A DNA stretch of 64,000 bases from Planctomycetota bacterium. Lineage in GTDB: Bacteria; Planctomycetota; Brocadiia; JAADGH01. The notes below the pieces were generated by a model. The model saw nothing but the letters and a program-made list of their open reading frames with translations. It was not told the origin of the DNA and did no database searches. Where the stretch lies: NCBI GenBank assembly GCA_013152475.1, contig JAADGH010000066.1, positions 24,590 to 88,589 of the forward strand, read 5' to 3'. Positions 1 to 11,677 of this stretch are shown here, in pieces. A program made the translations under genes and the position numbers. Positions within the stretch are counted from its first letter, which is position 1. Each line of letters starts with the position of its first letter.

Positions 1-559
1 CCACCAGCCGAAACTCCAGCCGGCCGGCCTGTTGAATGCGCTTCTTGTCGCGTTGTGTCTCGGCGACGTCGGCGCCGGGGAGCTGGATGAGAATCCGATG
101 CGCCCCCTGCTGCTGAATCCGAATCTCGCGGGTGCCCTGCGGGTTGAGCCGGCGCTCCAGGATGTCGATGGTGCGCTGGGTGACGCCGGGGCGCTCCTCC
201 GGGGGGAGGTTCTCGTAGCGCACCCGGTAGAGCAGCTCCGACCCGCCTTTCAGGTCCAGGCCCAACGGGATTCCCCAATGGAAATAGGACGACGATATCG
301 ACACCCAGACGAGAAACAAGACCAAGTGGAAGTGCCAGCGCTCGCGAACCTTCTCCATGGCCCACGTGATGGGCTGGAACCGGCGGATCACCAGGACGAC
401 GATGGCGGCCACGACAAAGATCCATACCTGCCACGCGGGGATGATCCCCGCACTCGTTTTCTGATGGATGTAGGATATCCCGCGGATGATGCCCTCGAGC
501 GCCCCGATCTCGGCCACACCCAACAGCAGCACCATGAATATACGAAACAGGATAGTCAA
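1..559 (-). CDS. secD: Protein translocase subunit SecD, N-terminal part (cut by window edge)
   Basis: SecD works with SecF and SecYEG in the inner membrane to drive late steps of protein export. The window cuts the gene after 186 codons. Hydrophobic stretches lie at about residues 3-20, 43-58 and 78-93, followed by the motif GLDLKGGSEL (residues 100-109) that opens the periplasmic P1 region of SecD. The two membrane stretches ahead of the usual first one are unusual, but no frame break is seen. A TTG start was chosen because AAGGAG sits nine bases upstream; the ATG eight codons further in has no ribosome site. It lies 48 bases after yajC, the common yajC-secD order. Identification is firm; whether it is fused to SecF cannot be seen. 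Confidence 0.93.
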   Translation of the reverse strand, partial: MTILFRIFMVLLLGVAEIGALEGIIRGISYIHQKTSAGIIPAWQVWIFVVAAIVVLVIRRFQPITWAMEKVRERWHFHLVLFLVWVSISSSYFHWGIPLGLDLKGGSELLYRVRYENLPPEERPGVTQRTIDILERRLNPQGTREIRIQQQGAHRILIQLPGADVAETQRDKKRIQQAGRLEFRLV

Positions 560-568
560 CGTCGGTTT

Positions 569-574
569 CTCCTT
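569..574 (-). promoter_or_regulatory. Shine-Dalgarno site that sets a TTG start for secD
   Basis: AAGGAG lies nine bases before the TTG at 559. It supports TTG as the start of secD in place of the internal ATG at 535. Confidence 0.6.
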
Positions 575-607
575 AGCTGTGCCGGTTCAGTCTTCGGCTG
601 GAATATC

Positions 608-3362
<2,755 letters not shown>

Positions 3363-3377
3363 GGTGCTTCCGTTCCC

Positions 3378-3938
3378 TTATTCTCCCTCACCACGGTACA
3401 ACTCTCGCGTTGTATCCTTGTATCGGTCATACTCGCTGAACATGCACCCGCAGTACTGCTGCCGGTAGAGCGACCTCTCTTTCGCCATCGCACGCGACCG
3501 GTCGTCCAGCGGCCGAAAGTCCCGGTAAAAGAACTCGACGCCATGCCGTTCAGCGGCCTCCTGGCCGATCCGCCCGATCGCGTCATGGTCCTGGCGCCTG
3601 CTGATCAGCAGCGTCGTCGAGAAAGCATCAAAGCCCCGCTCCTTCGCCACTCGCGCCGTCTTGTTCAGCCGCATCCCCCAGCAGAGCTCGCACCTCGGCT
3701 GGGGCTTGTCGAAGGCCATCCGGAGGAATTCCGTCAGCCCATAATCCTCGCTGTAGATCATGTCCACCTTCACCGCTCCGTGCAGCGTCTTGACCGCCTT
3801 CAGCCGCTTGCGGAACTCGAGCAGGGGATGGATGTTGGGATTGTAGAAGTATCCCGTCACCCCGACCCCCTCGCCCCGCAGTTGTTCGAGCGGCGCACAA
3901 AAACAGGGCGCACAGCAAACGTGCATCAGCAGCTTCAT
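3378..3938 (-). CDS. queH: Epoxyqueuosine reductase QueH
   Basis: QueH (former DUF208) carries out the last step of queuosine synthesis, reducing epoxyqueuosine in tRNA, and replaces the unrelated QueG. The 186-residue protein has HVCCAPC at residues 6-12, CELC at 83-86 and CGC at 163-165. These are the cysteine sets expected for the iron-sulfur and metal centre of the family. Length is normal. It sits 11 bases after ruvB and two genes before tgt, so two steps of the queuosine pathway are transcribed together; the precursor genes (queC, queD, queE, queF) are not in this window. Confidence 0.88.
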   Translation of the reverse strand: MKLLMHVCCAPCFCAPLEQLRGEGVGVTGYFYNPNIHPLLEFRKRLKAVKTLHGAVKVDMIYSEDYGLTEFLRMAFDKPQPRCELCWGMRLNKTARVAKERGFDAFSTTLLISRRQDHDAIGRIGQEAAERHGVEFFYRDFRPLDDRSRAMAKERSLYRQQYCGCMFSEYDRYKDTTRELYRGEGE

Positions 3939-3949
3939 ATGAGCCCCCG

Positions 3950-4972
3950 TCAGAATATTCTCTGTTGGCCGCTCGCCGGCGGCGCCTGCCCCAGTACCTG
4001 GTAGGCCGCCTCGGTCAGGACCCTGCCTCGGGGCGTCTTCGTAAGGTACCCCTGCTGGATCAGGTACGGCTCGTAGACATTCTCCACCGTATCCTCCGTC
4101 TCGTCCACGGATACGGCGATGGTCTTGACCCCCACCGGCCCGCCGCCGTGGCGTATCACGGCTTTGAGAATCCGCCGGTCCATGCTCCCCAGGCCGTGCT
4201 CGTCCACCCCCAGCATCTCCAGCCCCTCCAGCGCGACGGCCTCCGTAATGACGTTGTTCGCCTTGATCTGGGCCACGTCCCGCAGCCGCCGCAGGAACCG
4301 GTTCGCGACCCGCGGCGTCCCACGCGACCGCCCTGCCACGAGGCGGCAGCCCTCTTCGTCCAGCCCGACGTCCAGCTTTTCGGCGTTGCGCTTCAGGATG
4401 AGCGCGACCTCCTCCGCCGGATAGAAGTCCAGCTTCTCCATCACCCCGAAGCGCGCCCGCAGGGGCGACGTCAGCAGCCCCTCGCGCGTGGTCGCGCCGA
4501 TGAGGGTGAAGTGCTTCAGGTCCAGCCGCACAGACCGGGCGCTCGGGCCCTGGTCCAGCAGGATGTCGATGGAGAAGTCCTCCATCGCGGCGTATAGATA
4601 CTCCTCCACCGTCGCGCTGATCCGGTGGATCTCGTCAATAAACAGTACATCTCCGTATTCGAGATTCGTCAGGATGCCGGCCAGGTCGCCCGCCCGCTCG
4701 AGGATCGGACCGGAAGTCGCCGTGATGCGTGTGCCCAGCTCGCCGGCGATAATGTAAGCCAGCGTCGTCTTCCCCAGACCAGGGGGGCCGGAAAAGAGGA
4801 TGTGGTCCAGCGCGTCGCCCCGCTCGGCAGCCGCCCGGATATAGATCTTCAGGTTTTCCTTGATCCGGTTCTGCCCCACGAATTCGTTGAAGCACGATGG
4901 CCGGAGGGAGGTTTCGAAGGCCTTGTCCTCTTCTGTGCCGTATCCTCCCAGTATGGTTTCATCCGCCATCAT
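3950..4972 (-). CDS. ruvB: Holliday junction branch migration ATPase RuvB
   Basis: RuvB is the hexameric AAA+ motor that, with RuvA, moves Holliday junctions during recombinational repair. The 340-residue protein has Walker A GPPGLGKTT at 62-70, Walker B with FIDEIHR at 111-117, the sensor segment with GATTREG, and the C-terminal winged-helix domain including the RGR motif that contacts DNA. Length matches the family. It follows ruvA by 25 bases. ruvC is not adjacent in this window. Confidence 0.97.
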   Translation of the reverse strand: MMADETILGGYGTEEDKAFETSLRPSCFNEFVGQNRIKENLKIYIRAAAERGDALDHILFSGPPGLGKTTLAYIIAGELGTRITATSGPILERAGDLAGILTNLEYGDVLFIDEIHRISATVEEYLYAAMEDFSIDILLDQGPSARSVRLDLKHFTLIGATTREGLLTSPLRARFGVMEKLDFYPAEEVALILKRNAEKLDVGLDEEGCRLVAGRSRGTPRVANRFLRRLRDVAQIKANNVITEAVALEGLEMLGVDEHGLGSMDRRILKAVIRHGGGPVGVKTIAVSVDETEDTVENVYEPYLIQQGYLTKTPRGRVLTEAAYQVLGQAPPASGQQRIF

Positions 4973-4997
4973 CTATCCCGTCGAACGGGCCGTCCCG

Positions 4998-5579
4998 TCA
5001 AAGGTGTTTGAAGGACTCCTTCACCAGGCTCTCCACGCTCGTCTCTCCCGCCAGCTTCACCTCGGCCTTCCGCACCGCCTGCTCGGCGGACCGTCGCATA
5101 TACCCCAGTTTGACCAGCGCGAGGACCGCGTCGTTGAAGGTCCCCCGCCCCGGCTCCTGCGCTGCGGCGGCCACAAAGGTCTCTTCCAGATACCCCTTCA
5201 GCTCCAGGACAATCCGTTGGGCCATCTTTTTCCCGATCCCCCGGATCTTCTGGAGGTAGTCCGAGTTGCCGTCGCGAATCGCCCCCTTGATGGCCCCCAC
5301 CGAACCCGATGACAGCGCCAGCAGGGCAATGGAGGGCCCGACACCGGGCACCGATGTGAGCAGCTCGAACAGGTCCCGTTCGTCAGCGGTGGCGAAACCG
5401 TAGAGCTTCATCTGGTCTTCGCGAACGTACAGATGCACGAGAAGGGACACCTCGCCCTTCTCGGGAAGTCGTTCGTACGTGGACACAGGAATGAACAGAC
5501 GGTAGCCGATCCCCCCCGCTTCCACAATCACATGCGTCGGCGCTTTGCTTACAACCTGGCCCCGGATAAACTCGAACAT
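4998..5579 (-). CDS. ruvA: Holliday junction branch migration protein RuvA
   Basis: RuvA binds the four-way junction and recruits RuvB. The 193-residue product shows the three expected parts: an N-terminal OB fold beginning MFEFIRGQV, two helix-hairpin-helix motifs (VPGVGPS at 77-83 and IRGIGKK at 112-118), and a short C-terminal UBA-like domain ending near the RuvB contact. It is directly followed by ruvB. The 96 bases before it separate it from the TPR/alpha-CTD gene on the same strand, so the two may share a transcript. Confidence 0.95.
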   Translation of the reverse strand: MFEFIRGQVVSKAPTHVIVEAGGIGYRLFIPVSTYERLPEKGEVSLLVHLYVREDQMKLYGFATADERDLFELLTSVPGVGPSIALLALSSGSVGAIKGAIRDGNSDYLQKIRGIGKKMAQRIVLELKGYLEETFVAAAAQEPGRGTFNDAVLALVKLGYMRRSAEQAVRKAEVKLAGETSVESLVKESFKHL

Positions 5580-5675
5580 GGGCAGCCTTTCACGTGCAGG
5601 GCGCGGGACACTGCCGCCACGCCGGCCCTGCTTCGGCCGGGGCGCAGCGCGCTCGGCGTCTCGACGGGCAGGCCC

Positions 5676-7070
5676 TCACTCCTCGACGGGCTTCAGTGCA
5701 AGGCCGTACGCGCGCAGTTTTTCCGTCACCTCATCCACAGAGGTCTGGCCAAAGTTGCGACACGAGAGCAGGTCCTCTTCCGTCTTCTCAATGAGATCGC
5801 CGATGGTCTTGACGTTGAGCATCTCCATGGCCCGCCGGCCCCGGACGGAGAACTGCAAGTCCCCGACGGGGCGCGCTAAAAGCTCCTCGGCCGACAGGCT
5901 GCCGGGGTGCGGCAGACCTTCCGGCTCTTGTTCGAGTTCCTCTTCTTCGTCGTCGTCAAGGACCTCGACATCAAGCGCTTCTTCCCCCTCTTCCAGGGCC
6001 TGGCCAAGCTTCAGTCCCCTCTGCGCCATGATCTGCTTGATCTCGTTCAGGGAGGTCTCCCCGAAGTTCTTGTAGGCCAAAAGCTGCTGTTCTGTGACGC
6101 GTGTCAGGTCGCCCAGGGTGCGAATTCTCATCTTGTCCAGACAGTTTCGGCTTCGGACGGACAGCTCAAAGTCGGTAATCGGAATGTCCAGCACCGCGTT
6201 GCGGCGGTCGGCGCTGCGTTCCTTCTCCTCGTCGTAGTACATCGTGATAGACGATTCGGCGTCTCCCTTGAAAAGCCGCGCCCGTGGATGGGTGGGGAAG
6301 CGCTCCAGGACTTGATCGTAGCAGGCAATGGCCTTTTCATATTCGCCTTGGTCTTCGTACAGAAGCCCCAGGTTGATGAGAACGTTGGGATACACGCGGT
6401 CCATCTCCGCGCAAATCTCGTAGTGCTTGATCGCCTCCTCCTCATTGCCGCGCAAGTCGTGGATAAACCCCAAACGGAACGCCGCAGGGGCAAACTGCTC
6501 GTCCAACTCCAGCGCCCGTTCATAGCTGCTGATCGCGCTCTCATATTCCCCGATGCTGTCCAGGCATCGGCCCAGGAGATAGTGCAGCCGGGGTTCCGAT
6601 TCATACTTCTTGGCCAGTTTCTCCAGGTCGTCGATCGCCTTGTCGGCCTCGCCCTTCTGGCGGCGGATGTTGATCAGCTTGATGGAGAGGTCAAATTTGT
6701 CCTGGTCACCTCGCGACGCCTTGCTGAAGCACTCTTCGGCGTCATCGAGCCGACCCATCGCCTCATAGCAATCGCCCAGGATATAGGCGGCCTCCTTGCG
6801 GGTCCTTACCGTCTCCAATGGGTCCACGGCCTCGCGGTAACGGCCCAGAATCCATAGGGCGGCGCCCAGTTGGAACGACACGTTGCGCGCCTTATCGGCG
6901 CTGCGAGTGCTGCCGAGGGCCTCCTGCTTTTCCTCCACAAAGCGCTGCAGGGCGACATACTGCTCCCGCGTCTCCAGGACGGCTTCCTTGGCCTCCTTCA
7001 TTGCCTCTCGCTGCAAGTCGTCGGATTCGAGAACCGCCGCGATGTCAAATGTGGCTGTCTTTTCACTCAT
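5676..7070 (-). CDS. TPR protein with two RNA polymerase alpha-CTD-like domains
   Basis: The 464-residue product is cytosolic. After a short helical N-terminus it has a run of TPR repeats at about residues 60-290 (helix pairs such as YESAISSYERALELDEQ and YEKAIACYDQVLERFP). Then comes a helix-hairpin-helix domain at about 295-360 (SVRSRNCLDKMRIRTLGDL, NFGETSLNEI), a very acidic linker, and a second copy at about 400-464 (SVRGRRAMEMLNVKTIGDL, NFGQTSVDEV). Both copies resemble the C-terminal domain of RNA polymerase subunit alpha, which binds UP elements and activators. The assembly and polymerase-binding parts of alpha are absent. The start at 7070 was chosen for its GGAGGAG ribosome site. From memory, such proteins are known from planctomycetes. 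A role in transcription or protein scaffolding is inference. Confidence 0.85.
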   Translation of the reverse strand: MSEKTATFDIAAVLESDDLQREAMKEAKEAVLETREQYVALQRFVEEKQEALGSTRSADKARNVSFQLGAALWILGRYREAVDPLETVRTRKEAAYILGDCYEAMGRLDDAEECFSKASRGDQDKFDLSIKLINIRRQKGEADKAIDDLEKLAKKYESEPRLHYLLGRCLDSIGEYESAISSYERALELDEQFAPAAFRLGFIHDLRGNEEEAIKHYEICAEMDRVYPNVLINLGLLYEDQGEYEKAIACYDQVLERFPTHPRARLFKGDAESSITMYYDEEKERSADRRNAVLDIPITDFELSVRSRNCLDKMRIRTLGDLTRVTEQQLLAYKNFGETSLNEIKQIMAQRGLKLGQALEEGEEALDVEVLDDDEEEELEQEPEGLPHPGSLSAEELLARPVGDLQFSVRGRRAMEMLNVKTIGDLIEKTEEDLLSCRNFGQTSVDEVTEKLRAYGLALKPVEE

Positions 7071-7465
7071 AAAGGCTCCTCCGCGGGCCGAGAATCGAGC
7101 GGTACAGAAGAGAGATTCCTTCTCATTATACCAAAGTCTATGATTATAACATCTCCGAGTCTCAACGCAAGCAAAAAATGTCACACCCTGTAACCCCAGT
7201 TATGGGGGTACGGAATTTTTGAGCCGGTTTCGCGTGCTGTGTGTTCCTCCCCAGGCGGCATTGGGGCGGTTCCGGGCTGGCAGAAAAGGCCTCCTCAGCG
7301 ACAGCAGAGAAGTCCGATAATAGCCGCAATGACAATCACGATAGGGATCATTTTCCAGTCCAGCCTTTCTTTGCCTCGCGTTCCCGGTCATCACGCCAGT
7401 GCCCGTCACTTCGGTTAGTAACACGGAAAGAAAGAAAAGGCTGGAAAAAGAAACGCGGTGATCCC
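7071..7465. other. Intergenic stretch with a hairpin and a possible 18-residue peptide
   Basis: Besides the promoter at 7125-7148, the stretch holds a hairpin at 7190-7211 (GTAACCCC, six-base loop, GGGGGTAC). It is followed on the plus strand by ATTTTT and could be a weak terminator for either side. On the minus strand 7295-7351 encodes an 18-residue hydrophobic peptide (MIPIVIVIAAIIGLLCCR) with only a weak ribosome site; it may be chance. Nothing else stands out. Confidence 0.3.
7125..7148 (-). promoter_or_regulatory. Tandem TATAAT -10 boxes upstream of the TPR/alpha-CTD gene
   Basis: On the minus strand there are two perfect TATAAT hexamers, at 7143-7148 and 7125-7130. The nearer one is preceded by TTGG, giving an extended -10 (TGGTATAAT). 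Transcription would start about 45-50 bases before the ATG at 7070. No good -35 is seen. This promoter may serve the whole run down to secD. Confidence 0.5.
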
Positions 7466-7951
7466 TTACCGGACCATCCCCAGTTCTTCTACGCAGTGCT
7501 TACTCAGCCAGCCGAAAGTGAACATGCCGATCCACCGGAGGACGGCCTTCGCCGTCTCCTCATCACCGGAGACCAGCCGGTCGCGGAACTGGTCGAGCTT
7601 CATGTTCCCCTCCGGGTCCTCATAACCCAGGTCCATCTGGCTGAAATCCACGTCCATGTCCTCGACGCACCGCGCCTTCAGACGCTGGAGCAGTTTGATG
7701 TTTCGGCACAGCCCCTCGGGAAGGATGTCGTTGTTCCAGAGCGCGGCCAGTTTGATCCCCAGCCCGTGCATCCGCGGATCGCCCAGATACGTCGCCGCCC
7801 CGGAGCATTTCTCCTTGATGATTCGATCTGTCCAGTACTCCACACAGAGATGAATCATCGCCACACACGCGAGGCTGTCGTCCAGAAGCAAAAGCCGCTC
7901 CACGAAGCTGTCGGCCATGTCCCCGCCCGTCATGTCGTTGATCTCACCCAT
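7466..7951 (-). CDS. Hypothetical helical protein, 161 residues
   Basis: No family is recognised with confidence. The product is predicted soluble and mostly helical, with no signal or membrane segment. The opening (FVERLLLLDDSLACVAMIHLCVEYWTD) recalls small helical bundles of the MltR/HEPN-like kind, but this is weak. AGGA lies about nine bases before the ATG at 7951. It stands alone between the TPR/alpha-CTD unit and the plus-strand deacetylase gene. Regular codon use and the normal start support a real gene. Confidence 0.65.
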   Translation of the reverse strand: MGEINDMTGGDMADSFVERLLLLDDSLACVAMIHLCVEYWTDRIIKEKCSGAATYLGDPRMHGLGIKLAALWNNDILPEGLCRNIKLLQRLKARCVEDMDVDFSQMDLGYEDPEGNMKLDQFRDRLVSGDEETAKAVLRWIGMFTFGWLSKHCVEELGMVR

Positions 7952-8126
7952 CGGATGTCATCCTGTCAACTAACCGGTCCGAAGAAACCACCGCCCCACA
8001 CATCCTATGCCGCACAACCGGCAAGGTCAAGAAAGAAATACCTCTCTCGGTCATTCAACGGCAAAACTTTCCTTGAAATCCCAGCGCTCACACCGTATGC
8101 TCTTTCTCCTGTGGCTTGGTTGCAGG

Positions 8127-8924
8127 ATGATCCGCGCCGGAGCTGGATTGAGCGTCGCCTTCACAATTGACCTCGAACCGGACTGGGGCGTCCCCGGCGG
8201 GCTGTGCCGCGTCCTCGACTCGGTCCTGCCCGTGTTTCTCGATTGGCTGGAGGGGCAGGACATCCAAGCAACATTTTTCGCAGTTGCGGAAATGACCAAA
8301 CGCTTCCCGGATGCGATTCGGAAGATCGCCGGGCGACACGAGGTGGCGAGCCACGGCCTGTCGCACAAGCGCCTCGACCGGATGGACCGCAATGCGGCGG
8401 CCAAAGAGGTCCGCGAGTCGAAACGGATTATCGAGGACGTCACCGGCAGGCCAGTGATCGGATTCCGCGCGCCGTTCCTTGTGCGGCATGAAGCTCTGGC
8501 GGACGACGTGCAGCAGGCGGGCTATCGCTACGACGCCAGCGGCGGCACGTGCGCCCCCTCGCCGGCGAATTGGCGGCTGCCGAAGGGGACCGGACCGTTC
8601 GCGTATCCGAACGGCTTGGCATGGCTGCCCATCTCGACGATGCGCGACGGGCTGAACCCGTTCAGCCTGACGGCGCTTCGCGTGGGGCATCCTGTGAGTC
8701 TGGCCGATCTGCCGCAGGCGCCGAGGGTGTTCTTTCTCCATTTGCATGAGTTGTCGGACCTGCCGGTGCCCCATGCAGCCGGCGGTCGACTTCGGCGCGC
8801 CCTCCTGCGCCGGGGGCAGGGGGCCGCGGCGTGGAAAGCCCTGAACCGGATGGTCGGGCGGTACCAGGACCGCGGCGTGCGGTGGGCGGCGTGCGAGGAT
8901 ATGTTCGCAAATACGAACCAATAG
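8127..8924 (+). CDS. Polysaccharide deacetylase (NodB homology domain)
   Basis: The enzyme removes N- or O-acetyl groups from a surface or wall polysaccharide. The 265-residue form has the NodB motifs in order: FTIDLEPDW with the catalytic Asp at 15, SHGLSHKRL with the two metal-binding histidines, RAPFL, and a late HLHE. The start is uncertain. The frame is open back to an ATG at 8007 and another at 8097, neither with a ribosome site. The ATG at 8127 fits the family's N-terminus, and a TTG at 8148 has GGAG five bases upstream and may be the true start. It heads a plus-strand set with the FAD protein 21 bases downstream, which suggests exopolysaccharide or glycan modification. Confidence 0.85.
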   Translation: MIRAGAGLSVAFTIDLEPDWGVPGGLCRVLDSVLPVFLDWLEGQDIQATFFAVAEMTKRFPDAIRKIAGRHEVASHGLSHKRLDRMDRNAAAKEVRESKRIIEDVTGRPVIGFRAPFLVRHEALADDVQQAGYRYDASGGTCAPSPANWRLPKGTGPFAYPNGLAWLPISTMRDGLNPFSLTALRVGHPVSLADLPQAPRVFFLHLHELSDLPVPHAAGGRLRRALLRRGQGAAAWKALNRMVGRYQDRGVRWAACEDMFANTNQ

Positions 8925-8945
8925 CCGGGAGGCAATGCGGATCAG

Positions 8946-10352
8946 ATGATCGTCGTTCTCGGATCAGGCATCGCGGGGCTTACGGCGGCGTACTGCCTGC
9001 GCGGAAAGACCGAGCACCCCATCAAGGTGCTCGAGCGCGACCCTCTCCACGGGGGCGCCAGCCGGACTGTGGCCTTCGGCGACTTTCGCTACGATCTCGG
9101 CGGCCACCGCTTCTACACCAAGATACCCCATGTCCAGCAGTTCCTCATCGATCTCCTCGGCGACGACCTGATCACGGTGGGCCGCATCAGCCGGATCTAT
9201 ATGAATGGGAAGTTCATCCACTACCCCCTCGCCGGCTTCGACGTCCTCCGCGCCCTCGGCCCGGTGAAATCGGCCGGCATTATGGCCAATTACGCAATGA
9301 CGAAACTCCGCGAGCGCATCGCTCCCACCCCCGACGACACCTTCGAGCAGTGGGCGGTAAAGCGCTTCGGCCGGAAGCTCTACGAGATCTACTTCAAAGT
9401 CTACACCGAGAAGCTCTGGGGCGTTCCCTGCGCCGAACTGTCCAGCGACTTCGCCAACCAGCGCATCAAGGGCCTCTCCTTCCGCGAGGCCGTCCGTGAC
9501 GCCGTCTTCAAAAAGAGCGACACATCGACCCTCGTCAAACAGTTCATCTACCCCCGCCTCGGCTTCGGCATGATTGTGGACAGGCTGATCGAGGGCTGGA
9601 CCGAACCCGACGCGCTGCTCTGCGGCACGCCCGCCACCCGGATCGTCCACAGCGACCGCCGCATCCGGCGCATCGAGGGCGGCAGCGGCGCCGTCGCGTT
9701 CGACGTGCAGGACTGCATCAGCAGCATCGCCATGGACGACTTCGTCCGGATGATGGACCCCGCCCCGCCCCAGGAAGTCCTCCATGCCGCCGCCGCCCTG
9801 CGATACCGGGATATGGTCCTCCTCTTTGCCACCTTCAACGCCCCCCAGGTCACGCACGACCATTGGGTGTATTGCTCCGACGCCGACTGCCTTTTCAGCC
9901 GGTTCCACGAGCCGAAGAACTGGAGCGCCGAGATGGCCCCGCCCGACAAGACCGGCCTCGTGATCGAGTTCTTCTGCCAGGAGGGCGACGACCTCTGGGC
10001 GGCGGAGTCTGAGTGGCTCTTCGAGCAGTCCATCGCCAAGCTCCGGGAGATGGGCATCATCAAGGAGGGCACGGAGGAGGGGTTCGACATCCAGCGGATC
10101 CGAAAGGCCTACCCGGTGTATAACGTGGGGTACGGCAGGCATGTGGACCGCATCCTGGGCTACCTTCGGCAGTTCGAGAACCTCCACAGCATCGGCCGCA
10201 ACGCCCTCTTCCGGTACACCAGCTCGGACATCTACATCGACATGGGCATCAAGGCGGCGGAGAATATCCTGGGCCACAATCACGAGATCGAGTCGATCGG
10301 GACGGAAAGCGAATACGCGGAGCATGGCAAGTTCAGACCCCTCTCCAAATGA
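8946..10352 (+). CDS. FAD-dependent amine oxidase / UDP-galactopyranose mutase-like protein
   Basis: The 468-residue protein begins with a Rossmann FAD-binding motif, VLGSGIAGLTAAY (residues 4-16), followed by an acidic strand end (KVLERD) and the second FAD motif GGHRFYTKIP. This is the layout of the flavin monooxygenase/protoporphyrinogen oxidase group and of UDP-galactopyranose mutase-like proteins often found in polysaccharide clusters. The YEIYFKVYTEKLWG segment is typical of the latter kind. A role in sugar-nucleotide or glycan chemistry is inferred from the deacetylase upstream and the glycosyltransferase downstream. The exact substrate is unknown. Confidence 0.8.
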   Translation: MIVVLGSGIAGLTAAYCLRGKTEHPIKVLERDPLHGGASRTVAFGDFRYDLGGHRFYTKIPHVQQFLIDLLGDDLITVGRISRIYMNGKFIHYPLAGFDVLRALGPVKSAGIMANYAMTKLRERIAPTPDDTFEQWAVKRFGRKLYEIYFKVYTEKLWGVPCAELSSDFANQRIKGLSFREAVRDAVFKKSDTSTLVKQFIYPRLGFGMIVDRLIEGWTEPDALLCGTPATRIVHSDRRIRRIEGGSGAVAFDVQDCISSIAMDDFVRMMDPAPPQEVLHAAAALRYRDMVLLFATFNAPQVTHDHWVYCSDADCLFSRFHEPKNWSAEMAPPDKTGLVIEFFCQEGDDLWAAESEWLFEQSIAKLREMGIIKEGTEEGFDIQRIRKAYPVYNVGYGRHVDRILGYLRQFENLHSIGRNALFRYTSSDIYIDMGIKAAENILGHNHEIESIGTESEYAEHGKFRPLSK

Positions 10353-11637
10353 ACCCGATGCCGGCCGCCCGATGATGCTCGGCATCTGCGCCTTCTGCCA
10401 CAGGTTTCGGGTTCCCATCCTGGTCCTCTACGCGGTCATCGTCCTCGGCATCGGCGCCAACGCGCTTCACCGCGCCTTGAGTGAGAACCGAAGCTCGGAA
10501 TTCAGCAGCTTCCGCGAGATCGTCCAGGAATCGGTCGTCAACGGGCACGATCCGCTGGAGACGATCCAGCACATCCGCGCCTATCCGCCCTTCTTCGCCA
10601 TCGCCTTCGCACCCTTCGGCTTGCCGCCGGCGGCAGCGGGAGCGATCTCTTTCGTCATCGTGAATATCATCTTCGCCGTGCTGAGCACGTGGGCATGCGT
10701 CCGGGCCTGCTTCGGGCGGGAGCCGCCGCCGGGAGCGGCGCTCGTCCTCTTCCCCCTGCCGGGGATGTACATCCTGACGGTGATCGCCCGGTGCGAGACG
10801 GACCTACTGGTGCTCCTCCCCCTGGCCGGGGCGCTGGCGCTCATGGTGAGGGGGGGCCGGCGGCGGGACATCCTGGCCGGCGTGCTGCTGGCCTTTCCCG
10901 CGGCGATGAAACTCACCCCGGGCCTCTTCGGTCTCTTTCTACTGGTCCAGAGGCGCTGGGCGGCGTTCTTCTCCATGGCCGCGGCGGGGGGCGTTTTCTT
11001 CCTCGGGTTCGGCCTGGCGATCTGGGGGGTAAACGGCACGATCGAGCGCCACCGCACCTGGTATGAGAAGGTGCTCAAGCCCTATTCCGAGGAAGGGCCT
11101 CAGGCGTTCATCACCAGGCCCTATCGCAAGATCAACCAGTCCCCCACCGCTGCACTGTTCCGCTTCCTCAACAAGGAGCACGGCGGCCGGCTCGACCGGA
11201 AGGGGGAGGCGAAGATCAACGTGCTCGACCTGTCCTCCGGCGCGATTCGAAAGATCGCTACCGTCCTCAAGACGCTCATCCTCCTCGCCCTGATCGCGGG
11301 ATGGTGGGCCGGCGCGAAGAGCGAGTCGCCGCTGGTCTTCAGCGCGGCGTTTGCATCGGTCGTGTTAGGCATGCTGATGCTGAGCGACGTATCGCTGCGG
11401 ACGCATCACGCCGTCCTCCTGTTCCCCTACGGCGTCTCCCTCGCCGTCCTCTGCCGCCGGGAGGCGGGTCCCGTTCGCCATCTCTTCGCGGTCGGCTTTC
11501 CCCTTGCGTTGTTCTTCATGATCATCGGGGCGCTGCACATCGGCAAGGTGGCCTCGACGCTGGTGGCGGCGGACTTTGTGATGCTCGCGTGTATGCTGGC
11601 GGTCGAAATCGGTTGGGGTAATGGAGTGATGCGGTAG
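10324..11637 (+). CDS. GT87-like integral membrane glycosyltransferase (DUF2029)
   Basis: The 437-residue product has about ten hydrophobic segments, starting with VPILVLYAVIVLGIGANAL. The first large external loop carries paired polar residues, as in the polyprenyl-phosphate-dependent GT-C family GT87 (DUF2029). Motifs such as PPFFAIAFAPFGLPP and FPAAMKLTPGLFGLFLL are characteristic. The ATG at 10324 overlaps the end of the FAD gene by 29 bases; an ATG pair at 10372 is the alternative start. Neither has a good ribosome site, so coupling to the upstream gene is likely. The gene ends in an inverted repeat shared with the convergent DUF58 gene. Confidence 0.78.
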   Translation: MASSDPSPNEPDAGRPMMLGICAFCHRFRVPILVLYAVIVLGIGANALHRALSENRSSEFSSFREIVQESVVNGHDPLETIQHIRAYPPFFAIAFAPFGLPPAAAGAISFVIVNIIFAVLSTWACVRACFGREPPPGAALVLFPLPGMYILTVIARCETDLLVLLPLAGALALMVRGGRRRDILAGVLLAFPAAMKLTPGLFGLFLLVQRRWAAFFSMAAAGGVFFLGFGLAIWGVNGTIERHRTWYEKVLKPYSEEGPQAFITRPYRKINQSPTAALFRFLNKEHGGRLDRKGEAKINVLDLSSGAIRKIATVLKTLILLALIAGWWAGAKSESPLVFSAAFASVVLGMLMLSDVSLRTHHAVLLFPYGVSLAVLCRREAGPVRHLFAVGFPLALFFMIIGALHIGKVASTLVAADFVMLACMLAVEIGWGNGVMR

Positions 11638-11677
11638 CGCCGGATCATCCCATGATTCCATCACTCCACCACCCCAA
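11613..11677. repeat. Inverted repeat, copy 1, between convergent genes
   Basis: Arms TTGGGGTAATGGAGTGAT (11613-11630) and the complement of TTGGGGTGGTGGAGTGAT (11660-11677) differ at two positions and enclose 29 bases. The arms form the last codons of both the GT87-like gene and the DUF58 gene. A related copy lies at 12831-12919. It could act as a two-way terminator-like stem. Confidence 0.7.

Noticed and set aside
7295..7351. Possible 18-residue hydrophobic peptide gene
   Set aside because: Weak ribosome site and no promoter; noted in the intergenic entry but not called as a gene.
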